Positions 53,016 through 60,409 of a stretch of DNA of 64,000 nucleotides are shown piece after piece. The stretch comes from JBBSAT01 sp044223665 (GTDB lineage Bacteria; Myxococcota_A; Polyangia; Polyangiales; Sandaracinaceae). The notes below the pieces were generated by a model. That model ran no database searches and was not told the origin of the DNA. It saw only the letters and a program-made list of their open reading frames with translations. The translations under genes and the position numbers were made by a program. Within the stretch, counting starts at the first letter, position 1, and every line of letters begins with the position of its first letter. The stretch lies in contig JBGALT010000008.1 of NCBI GenBank assembly GCA_044223665.1, forward strand, positions 35,235 to 99,234. Reading direction: 5' to 3'.

Positions 53016-55004
53016 TCACTCGTGGACGGCGTACACGAACGCGACCTGGGGGAAGCTGCGGTAGCGCTCGACGATGGTCGCGTGCGGTACGCGCGGGCCG
53101 TCGACGTACTGCGCGGCCAGCGCCTCGGCGGCGGCGCGGTCGCCGGTCGCCTTGATGTGCATCACGCGCTGCATGAGCGTCTGGCAGGCGGCCGGTAGGC
53201 GCGCGAAGTCGATGGTGAACGCGCCCTGGCTGTGGCCGTCGGCGGCGATGGCGCTCTCGTTCCAGGTGAGCGCGCCCTCGTCGAGCAGCGTGCCGATCTG
53301 GATCGCGGCGAGCTGCGAGTACGGCTTGCGCTGGCCGGTCGGCGTGACCATGCCGCGGGAGATGTGGCCGAAGGCCCAGACGATCGAGTCGACGTAGACC
53401 TCGCGCTCCTGCGCCTCGGTGAGCACGCCGCGCTGGCGCAGCCAGTCGATGAAGAAGAGCGCGCCGCTCTGCGCCTTCAGCTCCTCGAAGGTCGAGGCGA
53501 GGCCGCCGCCGAACGCCTCTTCGTCGGTGTGCCCGCTGGCGTCGCGATACTCGTGCGAAGGCCCGAGGTTGTGGCTCGCCTCGTGGAGGATCGTGCTGAG
53601 CAAGCCCGGCGTCGCGTCGTCCGTGTAGGGCTCCATCGAGGCCGTATCGAGCAGGCTCATCGCCTGCGCGCGGCGGCGCGCCTGCGAGTCCGGGTCCGTG
53701 TAGAGGTTGCTCATCGCGACCGTGCGGCCGCGGCCCTCGTCGGTCACCGGGCCCCAGTTCGGGAGGCTCTGGCCGATCGTCGCGCCGAAGGCGTCGCGGT
53801 CGTCGCCGGCGTTCACCACGATCTGGATGAAGTCGGGGAGCTGGAACTGCACGTCGCGCGCCGTGTACTCGCCCGGCACGAGCGCCGCGAGCGCGCCCTC
53901 CATGTCGGTGCGGAGCGGCGCGAGCCGGTCCTGCCAGACGAGCGAGCCCTGATCGATCCGGGCGAAGGTGAGGTGGAAGCCCGCGTGCTGGCTGCACGGC
54001 TCCCAGTACGTCTCGTCGGGCCCGACGCGCACGTACCAGCGCGAGTTGCGGACGCTCATGCGCGACCACGCCTCGTCGGCCGGCACCCAGTCGTTCGTCT
54101 CGAAGCTGGTGGCCGCGGCGCGCAGATAAGCGACGAGCGCGGTCTCGTTCGGATCGCTCATCGCGTCGGCCGCGGCCCGCAGCTCGGCCGCGATGGGCGC
54201 CATCAGGTCCGCGTACGCCGTCGTGTACGGGACGGCCATCAGCGCGCCGCCCTCGCCCGCGCGCACGACGGTGAACGGCGTGAGCAGCGTGCTCGCGTCG
54301 GGGCGCGCCTCGAGCGTCGCGCAGAACGCCTCGTCCGCCTGGAGCTCGGCCGGATACACGTCGACGGGCTGCGAGGGCGCGCCCTCGATCGCCGAGCACG
54401 CCGGGTTCGACTCCGTCACCGACGACATGCACTCGGGGCCCCAGTTGCGGCGGAACAGGCTCGCGCTGGCCGTGTCGCCCGACGCGAGGCGCGCCTGCAT
54501 CGCGTCCATGCCGACCTGGTGCGCATAGAGGCGGTCCATCAGCGCGGCGACGTTCAGCATGTGCTCGGCGAACGCGCGGTGCTCGGCCGGGAGCTCCCCG
54601 AGAGAGGTCTCGACGAGCGTCGGCGCCGCGTGGTCCAGCTCGGCCACGACGAGCCCGCGCCGCTCGTCGGCCGGCGGCGCCGCGTCGGCCTCGCTCTGGA
54701 TGGCCGCGACGACGCGCGCGTAGTCCGCGGTGAACGCGCCGTCCTCGACCCAGCGCTCGGCCGTCGGATAGAAGAGGAGCGAGCGCACCTCGTCGGGATC
54801 GGGCTGCCCGTTCTGGTTCGCGTCGCTCGCCCAGAACAGCGGCTCGTTCAGGCGCAGCGCGAGCTGGTTGAAGCGCAGGCGATCGATGCCGGAGAGGTGC
54901 GGCGTGGTGCCGCCGTGAGCGGTACCGCCGCACGCCGCGAGCGAGAGCGCGAAGGAGGCGATCGAGGCGCGGCGCGCCCGGGACGAGAACGACGAGTGGG
55001 CCAT
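53016..55004 (-). CDS. Zinc metallopeptidase-like lipoprotein, M49 (dipeptidyl peptidase III)-like
   Basis: 662 residues. Lipobox LAAC (Cys25). The gluzincin motif HEASHNLGPSHEY supplies two His and the catalytic Glu, and about 30 residues on, FEELKAQ supplies the third ligand in the manner of the M49 EECRAE motif. The N-terminal half is helical and holds an EF-hand-like DANQNGQPDPDE. The usual M49 first motif has one more residue (HELLGH), so this is a variant or a cousin family. Probably an envelope-bound peptidase. Divergent from the SDR gene with 25 bp between starts. Confidence 0.65.
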   Translation of the reverse strand: MAHSSFSSRARRASIASFALSLAACGGTAHGGTTPHLSGIDRLRFNQLALRLNEPLFWASDANQNGQPDPDEVRSLLFYPTAERWVEDGAFTADYARVVAAIQSEADAAPPADERRGLVVAELDHAAPTLVETSLGELPAEHRAFAEHMLNVAALMDRLYAHQVGMDAMQARLASGDTASASLFRRNWGPECMSSVTESNPACSAIEGAPSQPVDVYPAELQADEAFCATLEARPDASTLLTPFTVVRAGEGGALMAVPYTTAYADLMAPIAAELRAAADAMSDPNETALVAYLRAAATSFETNDWVPADEAWSRMSVRNSRWYVRVGPDETYWEPCSQHAGFHLTFARIDQGSLVWQDRLAPLRTDMEGALAALVPGEYTARDVQFQLPDFIQIVVNAGDDRDAFGATIGQSLPNWGPVTDEGRGRTVAMSNLYTDPDSQARRRAQAMSLLDTASMEPYTDDATPGLLSTILHEASHNLGPSHEYRDASGHTDEEAFGGGLASTFEELKAQSGALFFIDWLRQRGVLTEAQEREVYVDSIVWAFGHISRGMVTPTGQRKPYSQLAAIQIGTLLDEGALTWNESAIAADGHSQGAFTIDFARLPAACQTLMQRVMHIKATGDRAAAEALAAQYVDGPRVPHATIVERYRSFPQVAFVYAVHE

Positions 55005-55016
55005 GGGGCGCCGCTA

Positions 55017-55022
55017 TATCAT
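55017..55022 (+). promoter_or_regulatory. Leaderless-type -10 element of the SDR gene
   Basis: TATCAT, seven bases, ATG at 55030. It supports the start MIELRG over the two upstream Met codons. Confidence 0.45.
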
Positions 55023-55029
55023 GCGCGGC

Positions 55030-55854
55030 ATGATCGAGCTTCGTGGCAAGTTGGCCTTGGTCACGGGCGCCGGGAGCGGCATCGGACGCGCGACGGCGCT
55101 GGCGCTCGCCGCCGAGGGAATGCGCCTCGTCGTCTGCGACCGGGACGAGGCCGCCCTCGCCGCGGTGTCGAGCGCGCTCGGCGCGCAGCTGGCACGCTCG
55201 GAGCGAGTCGACGTGAGCAATCGCGAGGCGATGCGCGCGCTCGCCGACCGGATCCACGGCGCGTTTCCGGCGCTCGACGTGCTCGTGAACAACGCCGGCA
55301 TCGCGCACGCCGGGCGCCTCGTGGACACCACGCTCGAGGAGTGGGACCGCGTGATGGCCGTGAACCTCGGCGGCGTGATGCACGGCTGCCGCTTCTTCGT
55401 GCCGAAGATGATCGCGCGGGGCCGAGGCGGGCACGTCGTGAACGTCTCGTCGATGGCGGGCCTCTTCGCGTTCCCCGGGATCGCCGCCTACACGACGAGC
55501 AAGTTCGCGGTCGTGGGCCTGAGCGAGTCGCTGCGCGCCGAGCTCGCGCCGCACGGCATCGGCGTCAGCGCGATCTGCCCGGGCGTCACGCGCACGAACC
55601 TCTCGCGCACGATGACGCTCTCGGACGCGCTCGCCGCGCAGCGCAGCGTGCTGGATCGCTTCGGGAGCGGCTTCGGCCACGATCCGAGCTCGGTCGCGGC
55701 CGCGATCGTGCGCGCCATCCGCGAGAACCGTGGCACCGTGCCGGTGAGCGTCGAGACGCGGACGCTCGACTGGCTGCGGCGCCGCTCCCCACGCGCGGCC
55801 GGCTTGCTCGGGAGCGCCATCGCGTACCTCTCGCCGGGCGAGGTGGAGGCGTGA
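55030..55854 (+). CDS. Short-chain dehydrogenase/reductase
   Basis: 274 residues. Rossmann motif VTGAGSGIGRATALAL, NNAG, the catalytic Ser in NVSSMAG and YTTSK (Tyr, Lys) are all in place. Asp in VVCDRDEA after beta-2 suggests NAD(H) rather than NADP(H). The C-terminal ~40 residues are basic and hydrophobic, as in SDRs acting on lipids. Co-translated with the flavin oxidoreductase through a GTGA overlap, so the two may act on one substrate. Confidence 0.9.
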   Translation: MIELRGKLALVTGAGSGIGRATALALAAEGMRLVVCDRDEAALAAVSSALGAQLARSERVDVSNREAMRALADRIHGAFPALDVLVNNAGIAHAGRLVDTTLEEWDRVMAVNLGGVMHGCRFFVPKMIARGRGGHVVNVSSMAGLFAFPGIAAYTTSKFAVVGLSESLRAELAPHGIGVSAICPGVTRTNLSRTMTLSDALAAQRSVLDRFGSGFGHDPSSVAAAIVRAIRENRGTVPVSVETRTLDWLRRRSPRAAGLLGSAIAYLSPGEVEA

Positions 55855-57110
55855 GCGCCCCGAGCCCGGTGCTCGAGCCCTTCGCGCTCGGGCCTCTGAC
55901 GCTGCGCAACCGCGTGGTGAAGACGGCGACCTACGAGGGCATGGTCGTGGACGGCCTTCCCGCCGAGACGCTCGTGCGGCATCACCGCGAGCTCGCCGCC
56001 GGCGGCGTCGGCCTGACGACGATCGCCTACTGCGCCGTCTCGCCGGGCGGGCGCACGTTCGGCGCGCAGCTTGTCATGAGCCCGCGCTCCGTCGCGCCGT
56101 TCCGCGCGCTCGTGGACGCGGTACACGCCGAGGGTGGCGCCGCGAGCCTGCAGCTGGGGCACTCGGGCGGTTTCACGAAGGACGCGCACCGCAAGACGAC
56201 GGGCGGGCCCCGCGGTCCGTCCGGCGGGCTCAACGCCTACGGCCTGATGAAGGGCATGCCGCGCATCCGGCCGATGACCGAGAACGACATGGACGCCGTC
56301 GCGCGCGACACCGCCGAGGCCGCCGCGCTCGCGCGCGAGGCTGGCTTCGACGCCGTGGAGGTGCACTTCGGGCACGGCTACCTGCTGAGCCAGTTCCTGA
56401 GCCCGTTTCTGAACCGGCGACGCGATGCGTACGGTGGCAGCACCGACAACCGCCTGCGCTTTCCGCTGCGCGTGCTCGAGGCCGTGCGCGCGCGCGTGGG
56501 CCCGCGCTACCCGGTGCTCTGCAAGACGAACCTCGACGACGGCGTGCGCGGCGGGCTCGAGGCCGAGGAGAGCGCGCGCATCGCCGAGGCGCTCGAGCGC
56601 GCAGGCGCGAGCGCGCTCGTGCTCTCGGGCGGCCTGGTGAGCCACTCGGCGTTCCACCTGCTCCGCGGTGGCCGCCCGCTGCGGCAGATGATCGAGGTCG
56701 AGGAAGACGCGGCCATGAAGATCGCGCTCGCGCTCTTCGGCCCGGTCTTCGTGCCGAAGCAGGCCTTCACGCCGCTCTTCTTTCTCGAGCAGGCGCGCCT
56801 CGTGCGCGCGGCGGTGAAGCTCCCGCTCGTGCTGCTGGGCGGTGTGACCTCGCTCGGCGACGCCGAGACCGCGATGCGCGAGGGCTTCGAGCTCGTCGCG
56901 ATGGGCCGCACGCTCCTGGCCGACCCGACGACCGTCCTGCGCTGGTCGAAGGGCGATCGCGCGCCCTCGAAGTGCAGCCGCTGCAACGCCTGCATCGCCG
57001 AGATGGATCGCCCCGGCGGCGTCGCCTGCATCGAGGTCCCCGACCAGCTCGCCCGCCGCGAGCGCGAGGTCGCCGCAGGCATGCACACGCGGGTGGCCGG
57101 AGCGCGCTGA
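55851..57110 (+). CDS. NADH:flavin oxidoreductase (old yellow enzyme family)
   Basis: 419 residues. FMN barrel motifs: LGPLTLRNRVVKTATYEGM, ASLQLGHSGG, GFDAVEVHFGHGYLLSQFLSP and LLGGVTSLGDAE. The usual catalytic HxxH/N pair of classical OYE is HFGHGYL here. A C-terminal Cys cluster (CSRCNAC) resembles the Fe-S site of the larger 2,4-dienoyl-CoA reductase-type members but the flavodoxin-like extension is absent. It reduces activated double bonds, probably on the product of the adjacent SDR. GTG start overlapping the SDR stop. Confidence 0.88.
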   Translation: MSAPSPVLEPFALGPLTLRNRVVKTATYEGMVVDGLPAETLVRHHRELAAGGVGLTTIAYCAVSPGGRTFGAQLVMSPRSVAPFRALVDAVHAEGGAASLQLGHSGGFTKDAHRKTTGGPRGPSGGLNAYGLMKGMPRIRPMTENDMDAVARDTAEAAALAREAGFDAVEVHFGHGYLLSQFLSPFLNRRRDAYGGSTDNRLRFPLRVLEAVRARVGPRYPVLCKTNLDDGVRGGLEAEESARIAEALERAGASALVLSGGLVSHSAFHLLRGGRPLRQMIEVEEDAAMKIALALFGPVFVPKQAFTPLFFLEQARLVRAAVKLPLVLLGGVTSLGDAETAMREGFELVAMGRTLLADPTTVLRWSKGDRAPSKCSRCNACIAEMDRPGGVACIEVPDQLARREREVAAGMHTRVAGAR

Positions 57111-57194
57111 GGTCGGCGGGTCGTCGCCCTCTCACCGACGCGCCGCCGTCGTCTCCCGTTCACCGCCGATTGGTGCCCGCGCAGGTGCGCGAAT

Positions 57195-57229
57195 CACCGA
57201 TCGCGAATCGTCAGGATTCGCGACCGGTG
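57195..57229. terminator. Long hairpin after the flavin oxidoreductase gene
   Basis: CACCG, one mismatch, TCGCGAATC, loop GTCAG, GATTCGCGA, CGGTG; on the plus strand it runs into TTCTTG. It could terminate the SDR operon 85 bp upstream, and overlaps the end of the convergent toxin remnant. Confidence 0.6.
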
Positions 57230-57613
57230 TTCTTGTCCGCGGCACGCACGAGAGTCGCGCGAAGCTCGCCCGTGCGGTCCCGCTCCAGCGAGACGACCGC
57301 GGCATCCGGTGCGCGCAGCCCCTCGACGACGGTCGACCACGCCGCATCGAGCCACGTGAGCAGCTGCGGCGTGGTCGAGCTGCCGACCGCGAGGACGAGC
57401 ACGACCGGAGACACCGCGCACGAGCGCGAGGTCCAGGAAGTCGGCGTCTTTCGTGACGATGACTTCCCCGCTCGAAGCCGCATGCGCGTGAAGCGCACTG
57501 TCCGCCAAGCGCATGCCCCCCTCGATGTCCTGGACGTGACGGGCCTCGTGACCGCGCTCGCGCAACCACACGGCGAGGCGTGGCGGCAGCTGCGCGTCGA
57601 CCAGGAACTTCAC
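57211..57613 (-). pseudogene. Frameshifted DUF5615 PIN-like toxin
   Basis: From the GTG at 57613, MKFLVDAQLPPRLAVWLRER and GEVIVTKDADFLDLALVRG are typical of DUF5615 toxins; the rest (SPVVLVLAVGSSTTPQLLTW, then LDAAWSTVV) is one frame away. A single lost base near 57420 explains the break, and repair would give about 133 residues. In the original frame the protein continues for ~60 unrelated, Arg-rich residues. Start overlaps the antitoxin stop (GTGA). Likely inactive. Confidence 0.8.
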
Positions 57614-57823
57614 GCCGCGTCACGCTTGACCGGGAGCTCCTCGCGACGCGCCTGCCGAGCGGCGTAGTCGAGGCATGCGGCGACGTCCTCGCGCTCGAGG
57701 TAGGGGTCGTCGCCCAGAATCGCCTCGGGCGTCACGCCTCCCGCGAGGAGATATGCGCATGCCGCGAATGGTCGGGCGCCCTCCGCACACGCCGGGGACG
57801 ATCGTGATGCGCGGCTCGGTCAT
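57610..57823 (-). pseudogene. DUF433 antitoxin with internal deletion and frameshift
   Basis: From the ATG at 57823, MTEPRITIVPGVCGGRPTIR is the DUF433 signature; after GMRI about eight codons usually present are missing and the frame changes, while LLAGGVTPEAILGDDPYLER and EDVAACLDYAARQA continue in another frame up to a TGA that overlaps the toxin start. The first reading frame instead ends at 57620. DUF433/DUF5615 pairs are toxin-antitoxin modules; here both genes are damaged. Confidence 0.8.
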
Positions 57824-57829
57824 CCCGAG

Positions 57830-57835
57830 ACGATA
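57830..57835 (-). promoter_or_regulatory. Leaderless-type -10 element of the DUF433 antitoxin
   Basis: Minus strand TATCGT, six bases, ATG at 57823. Still well formed despite the damaged genes. Confidence 0.45.
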
Positions 57836-57936
57836 GCTCTCCACTCCCAGTCGGCTCGACGCGCTTCGATACGAGCCGTCGTGGCTCGTTCACGGCGCGG
57901 CGGGCTCGGCCGGCGCCCAGAGGTCGCGGAGCCGCC

Positions 57937-58392
57937 TCAGCGCGCGGACCAGGCCTGCGCCGGCGTGCCGTTGCACTGGTAGGCCTGGATGGCCGCGCCG
58001 TTGCCGGAGTTCGCCGAGGAGACGTCGAGACAGGTGCCGATGCCGTTGCGCAGCGCGCCGTTGGGCATGAACGTCCACTGCTGGGCCGGCGTCCCGTTGC
58101 AGTCGTAGGTCTGTACGCGCGCGCCGTTGCCGGGATTGCCTGCCGTGACGTCGAGGCAGCGACCGAGCGCGCTGCGGATCCGGTTGCCCTCGAGGTACCA
58201 CTGCTGGGCCGGCGTACCGTTGCAGTCCCAGAGCTGCACCGCGGCGCCGTTGAACGCGTTGGCGTACGCGACGTCGAGACATCGGCCGAGCGCCGAGAGC
58301 GCGACGGGTCGCATCTGGCCCTGGGCCGGTGGCGTGTCGAGTGTGCCCGAGAGGGCGAGGAGCAAGAGGGTCCCGAAGAGCGCGCGCTTCAT
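57937..58392 (-). CDS. Secreted ricin-type beta-trefoil lectin
   Basis: 151 residues: signal peptide ending PPAQGQ, then exactly three beta-trefoil repeats, each with GxCLDV and a Q-x-W end (GTPAQQW, GTPAQQW, GTPAQAW) and conserved CNGTPAQ loops. Ricin B-type lectins bind galactose or related sugars; usually attached to a hydrolase, here the domain stands alone. Likely secreted; disulfides within each lobe. Single gene. Confidence 0.9.
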   Translation of the reverse strand: MKRALFGTLLLLALSGTLDTPPAQGQMRPVALSALGRCLDVAYANAFNGAAVQLWDCNGTPAQQWYLEGNRIRSALGRCLDVTAGNPGNGARVQTYDCNGTPAQQWTFMPNGALRNGIGTCLDVSSANSGNGAAIQAYQCNGTPAQAWSAR

Positions 58393-58398
58393 CGGTGC

Positions 58399-58404
58399 AT
58401 CGTA
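58399..58404 (-). promoter_or_regulatory. Leaderless-type -10 element of the lectin gene
   Basis: Minus strand TACGAT, six bases, ATG at 58392. Confidence 0.5.
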
Positions 58405-58600
58405 GCGGCAGACGCGGTCGACGATCCACGCCCGACGCGGACCGTGCACGGCGTGAAGCAGCCCACACGCCCGGCCCCGTGCAACGCGCTGCACACTCAC
58501 GGGCGTGGCGCCGGAATCCGGGTGATCTCGGGGCTGGCGGCCCGGCGCGCCGGCTGCATCGCTCCTCGGCGTGGCGACACCACGCCACCCGGAGGACCCC

Positions 58601-59626
58601 ATGCTCGCTCGTACCATCCGCTTCTCGGCCGCCCTCCTCGCGCTCGCCTGCTCGCTCGCCGGTTGCTCGAACGACCCGAGCACGATGCTGCGCGTGCCGT
58701 CGAACGGCCCGATGCCCGCCGCGCAGGACGAGCGCACCGGCGTGCTCGCGGTGCAAGAGCTCCTCGCCGACGGGAGCTACGAGACCTCGCTGCGCCAGGT
58801 GGACGGCGCGGCCTACACGACGCTGACGCCGCCGATCCCCGACGGCCACGCCGGACGCATCTACGGCGTCGCGTGGCACGACGGCCAGGCGCTCGTCGGC
58901 GACCTCGACGGTCACCTCTATCGGTACGCCGGCGGCGCGACGTGGGAGACGCTCTCCACCGGCGAGTGCGACCCGAACGTTCCGGCGGCGTGGCTCGTCG
59001 ACGCGCCTGCGATGGACGACGTCTGGCTGCTGGCGGTCGGGAGCACCACGACCCTCTGCCACTTCGACGGCACGCACGTCGACGCCCGCGAGACCCTCGA
59101 CTTCATGGCGATGGACGTCGTGGAGCACGACGGCGCGCTCTACGCGGCCGACCCGTACGACGGCGTGGTGCGTCGCCGCTCGCTCACCGCCGGCAGCACG
59201 TGGGACCGCGTCGGCGGCGTCGAGGCCGGCACCACGCAGCTCACCGATCTCGTCGTCCGGGGCGACGGCGTCTTCGCGCGCTTCGATGGCTACGAAGGCT
59301 CGAGCTGGTGGGACGTCTCGAACGGCGCCGTGATGCTCGAGGGCATCCCCGGCCTCGCGGGCGAGCGCTGGCGGCTCGAGCAGAGCACCGCGACGAGCAC
59401 GCACTGCGCGAGCTCGTGGTTCGACGGTCACGAGGTCTGCACGGAGAACGTCGACGCGCTCGACCTCCACGTGCTGCGCGTGGACGGCGGAGAGGAGCGC
59501 GAGGCGGGCTACCTCCACGTCGACCGCCCGGGCGCCCGCTGGTACGAGACCTACGCGGTGCCGAACGGCCAGCTGCTCCTCGGCAGCTCGGTGGGCGAGA
59601 TGTACGTGACCGCCGGCGCGCGTTGA
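58601..59626 (+). CDS. Propeller-like lipoprotein of unknown function
   Basis: 341 residues. Lipobox SLAGC (Cys21) after a clear hydrophobic core. The rest is beta-rich with repeating units (IYGVAWHDGQALVGDLDGHL, DVVEHDGALYAADPYDGVV, DLVVRGDGVFARFDGYEG) that suggest a beta-propeller, with no catalytic motif. GGAGGA lies 5-6 nt before the ATG at 58601. The region 58393-58600 holds no gene I can support. Confidence 0.65.
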   Translation: MLARTIRFSAALLALACSLAGCSNDPSTMLRVPSNGPMPAAQDERTGVLAVQELLADGSYETSLRQVDGAAYTTLTPPIPDGHAGRIYGVAWHDGQALVGDLDGHLYRYAGGATWETLSTGECDPNVPAAWLVDAPAMDDVWLLAVGSTTTLCHFDGTHVDARETLDFMAMDVVEHDGALYAADPYDGVVRRRSLTAGSTWDRVGGVEAGTTQLTDLVVRGDGVFARFDGYEGSSWWDVSNGAVMLEGIPGLAGERWRLEQSTATSTHCASSWFDGHEVCTENVDALDLHVLRVDGGEEREAGYLHVDRPGARWYETYAVPNGQLLLGSSVGEMYVTAGAR

Positions 59627-59659
59627 TCGGCTCGCTCGAGCGGGCGTGCGGCACCGCCG

Positions 59660-60409
59660 CTACGAGAGCAACCGCTCGAACGTGATCGTGTGCAGCGCGC
59701 GGCGGAAGAGGATCGCCGCGAGCAGCAGGTACGCCAGGGAGATGCCGAGCGGCCGCGCGACGCCGCCCGGGAGCAGGAGCCCGAGGATCCAGGTCCCGAT
59801 CAGCGTCGGCGCGAGGGTGGCGCCCGCCACGTTGTTCGCCGTGCGGAAGTCCTTGGCGAGCAGGGCCATGAGCAGCGCGACGCTCGTCGACAGCGCCAGC
59901 CCCGAGACGAGGAGGATGGGCAGCGCGACGACCTGCGCGAAGCTCGCGGCACCGGCGAGCGGAAGCACGATCATGTCGAGCGCGAGCATCGGCACCGAGA
60001 TGGCGCAAGAGACGGCGAGCGTCGCGAGGAGCTTCGCCGAGAGGACCTGCTCGATGCGCACCGGCAGCGCGACCAGCAGCTCGAGCGTTCGGCGCTCGCG
60101 CTCGGTGATGAGCAGGTACGACGCCATCATCGTCGGCAGCACCATGCCGACCACCGCCACGAAGAGCGGCAGGATCGAGCCCGCGAGGTGATGCGGATCG
60201 GTCGCGACGTCCCCCACGAAGCCGATGCGCATCGACTCGGGGACCGGGCGGTCCGACGCCGGCGCATCGTGCGTGGCGAGCGAGAGCACGAGCGGAACGA
60301 AGCCGAGCATCAGGACCGGCAGGATCGCCGCGGTGGCGAGCGCCGACTTGCCGGCGACGAGCTGCGCCATCTCCTTGCGGAACAGCACGCGGACTTCGCG
60401 GTCGATCAC
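59660..60409 (-). CDS. ABC transporter permease, ABC-2/NatB type
   Basis: 249 residues with six hydrophobic segments, an extracytoplasmic loop after the first, and the family signature LLITERERRTLELLVALPVRIEQVLSAK between membrane segments. It resembles permeases that export Na+, lipids or drugs. GTG start overlapping the stop of the ATPase gene (GTGA). The cognate ATPase carries an unusual protease-like N-terminus. Confidence 0.85.
   Translation of the reverse strand: MIDREVRVLFRKEMAQLVAGKSALATAAILPVLMLGFVPLVLSLATHDAPASDRPVPESMRIGFVGDVATDPHHLAGSILPLFVAVVGMVLPTMMASYLLITERERRTLELLVALPVRIEQVLSAKLLATLAVSCAISVPMLALDMIVLPLAGAASFAQVVALPILLVSGLALSTSVALLMALLAKDFRTANNVAGATLAPTLIGTWILGLLLPGGVARPLGISLAYLLLAAILFRRALHTITFERLLS

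Noticed and set aside
57580..57807. Small plus-strand frame over the DUF433 gene
   Set aside because: Antisense of a recognisable antitoxin remnant with its own promoter.
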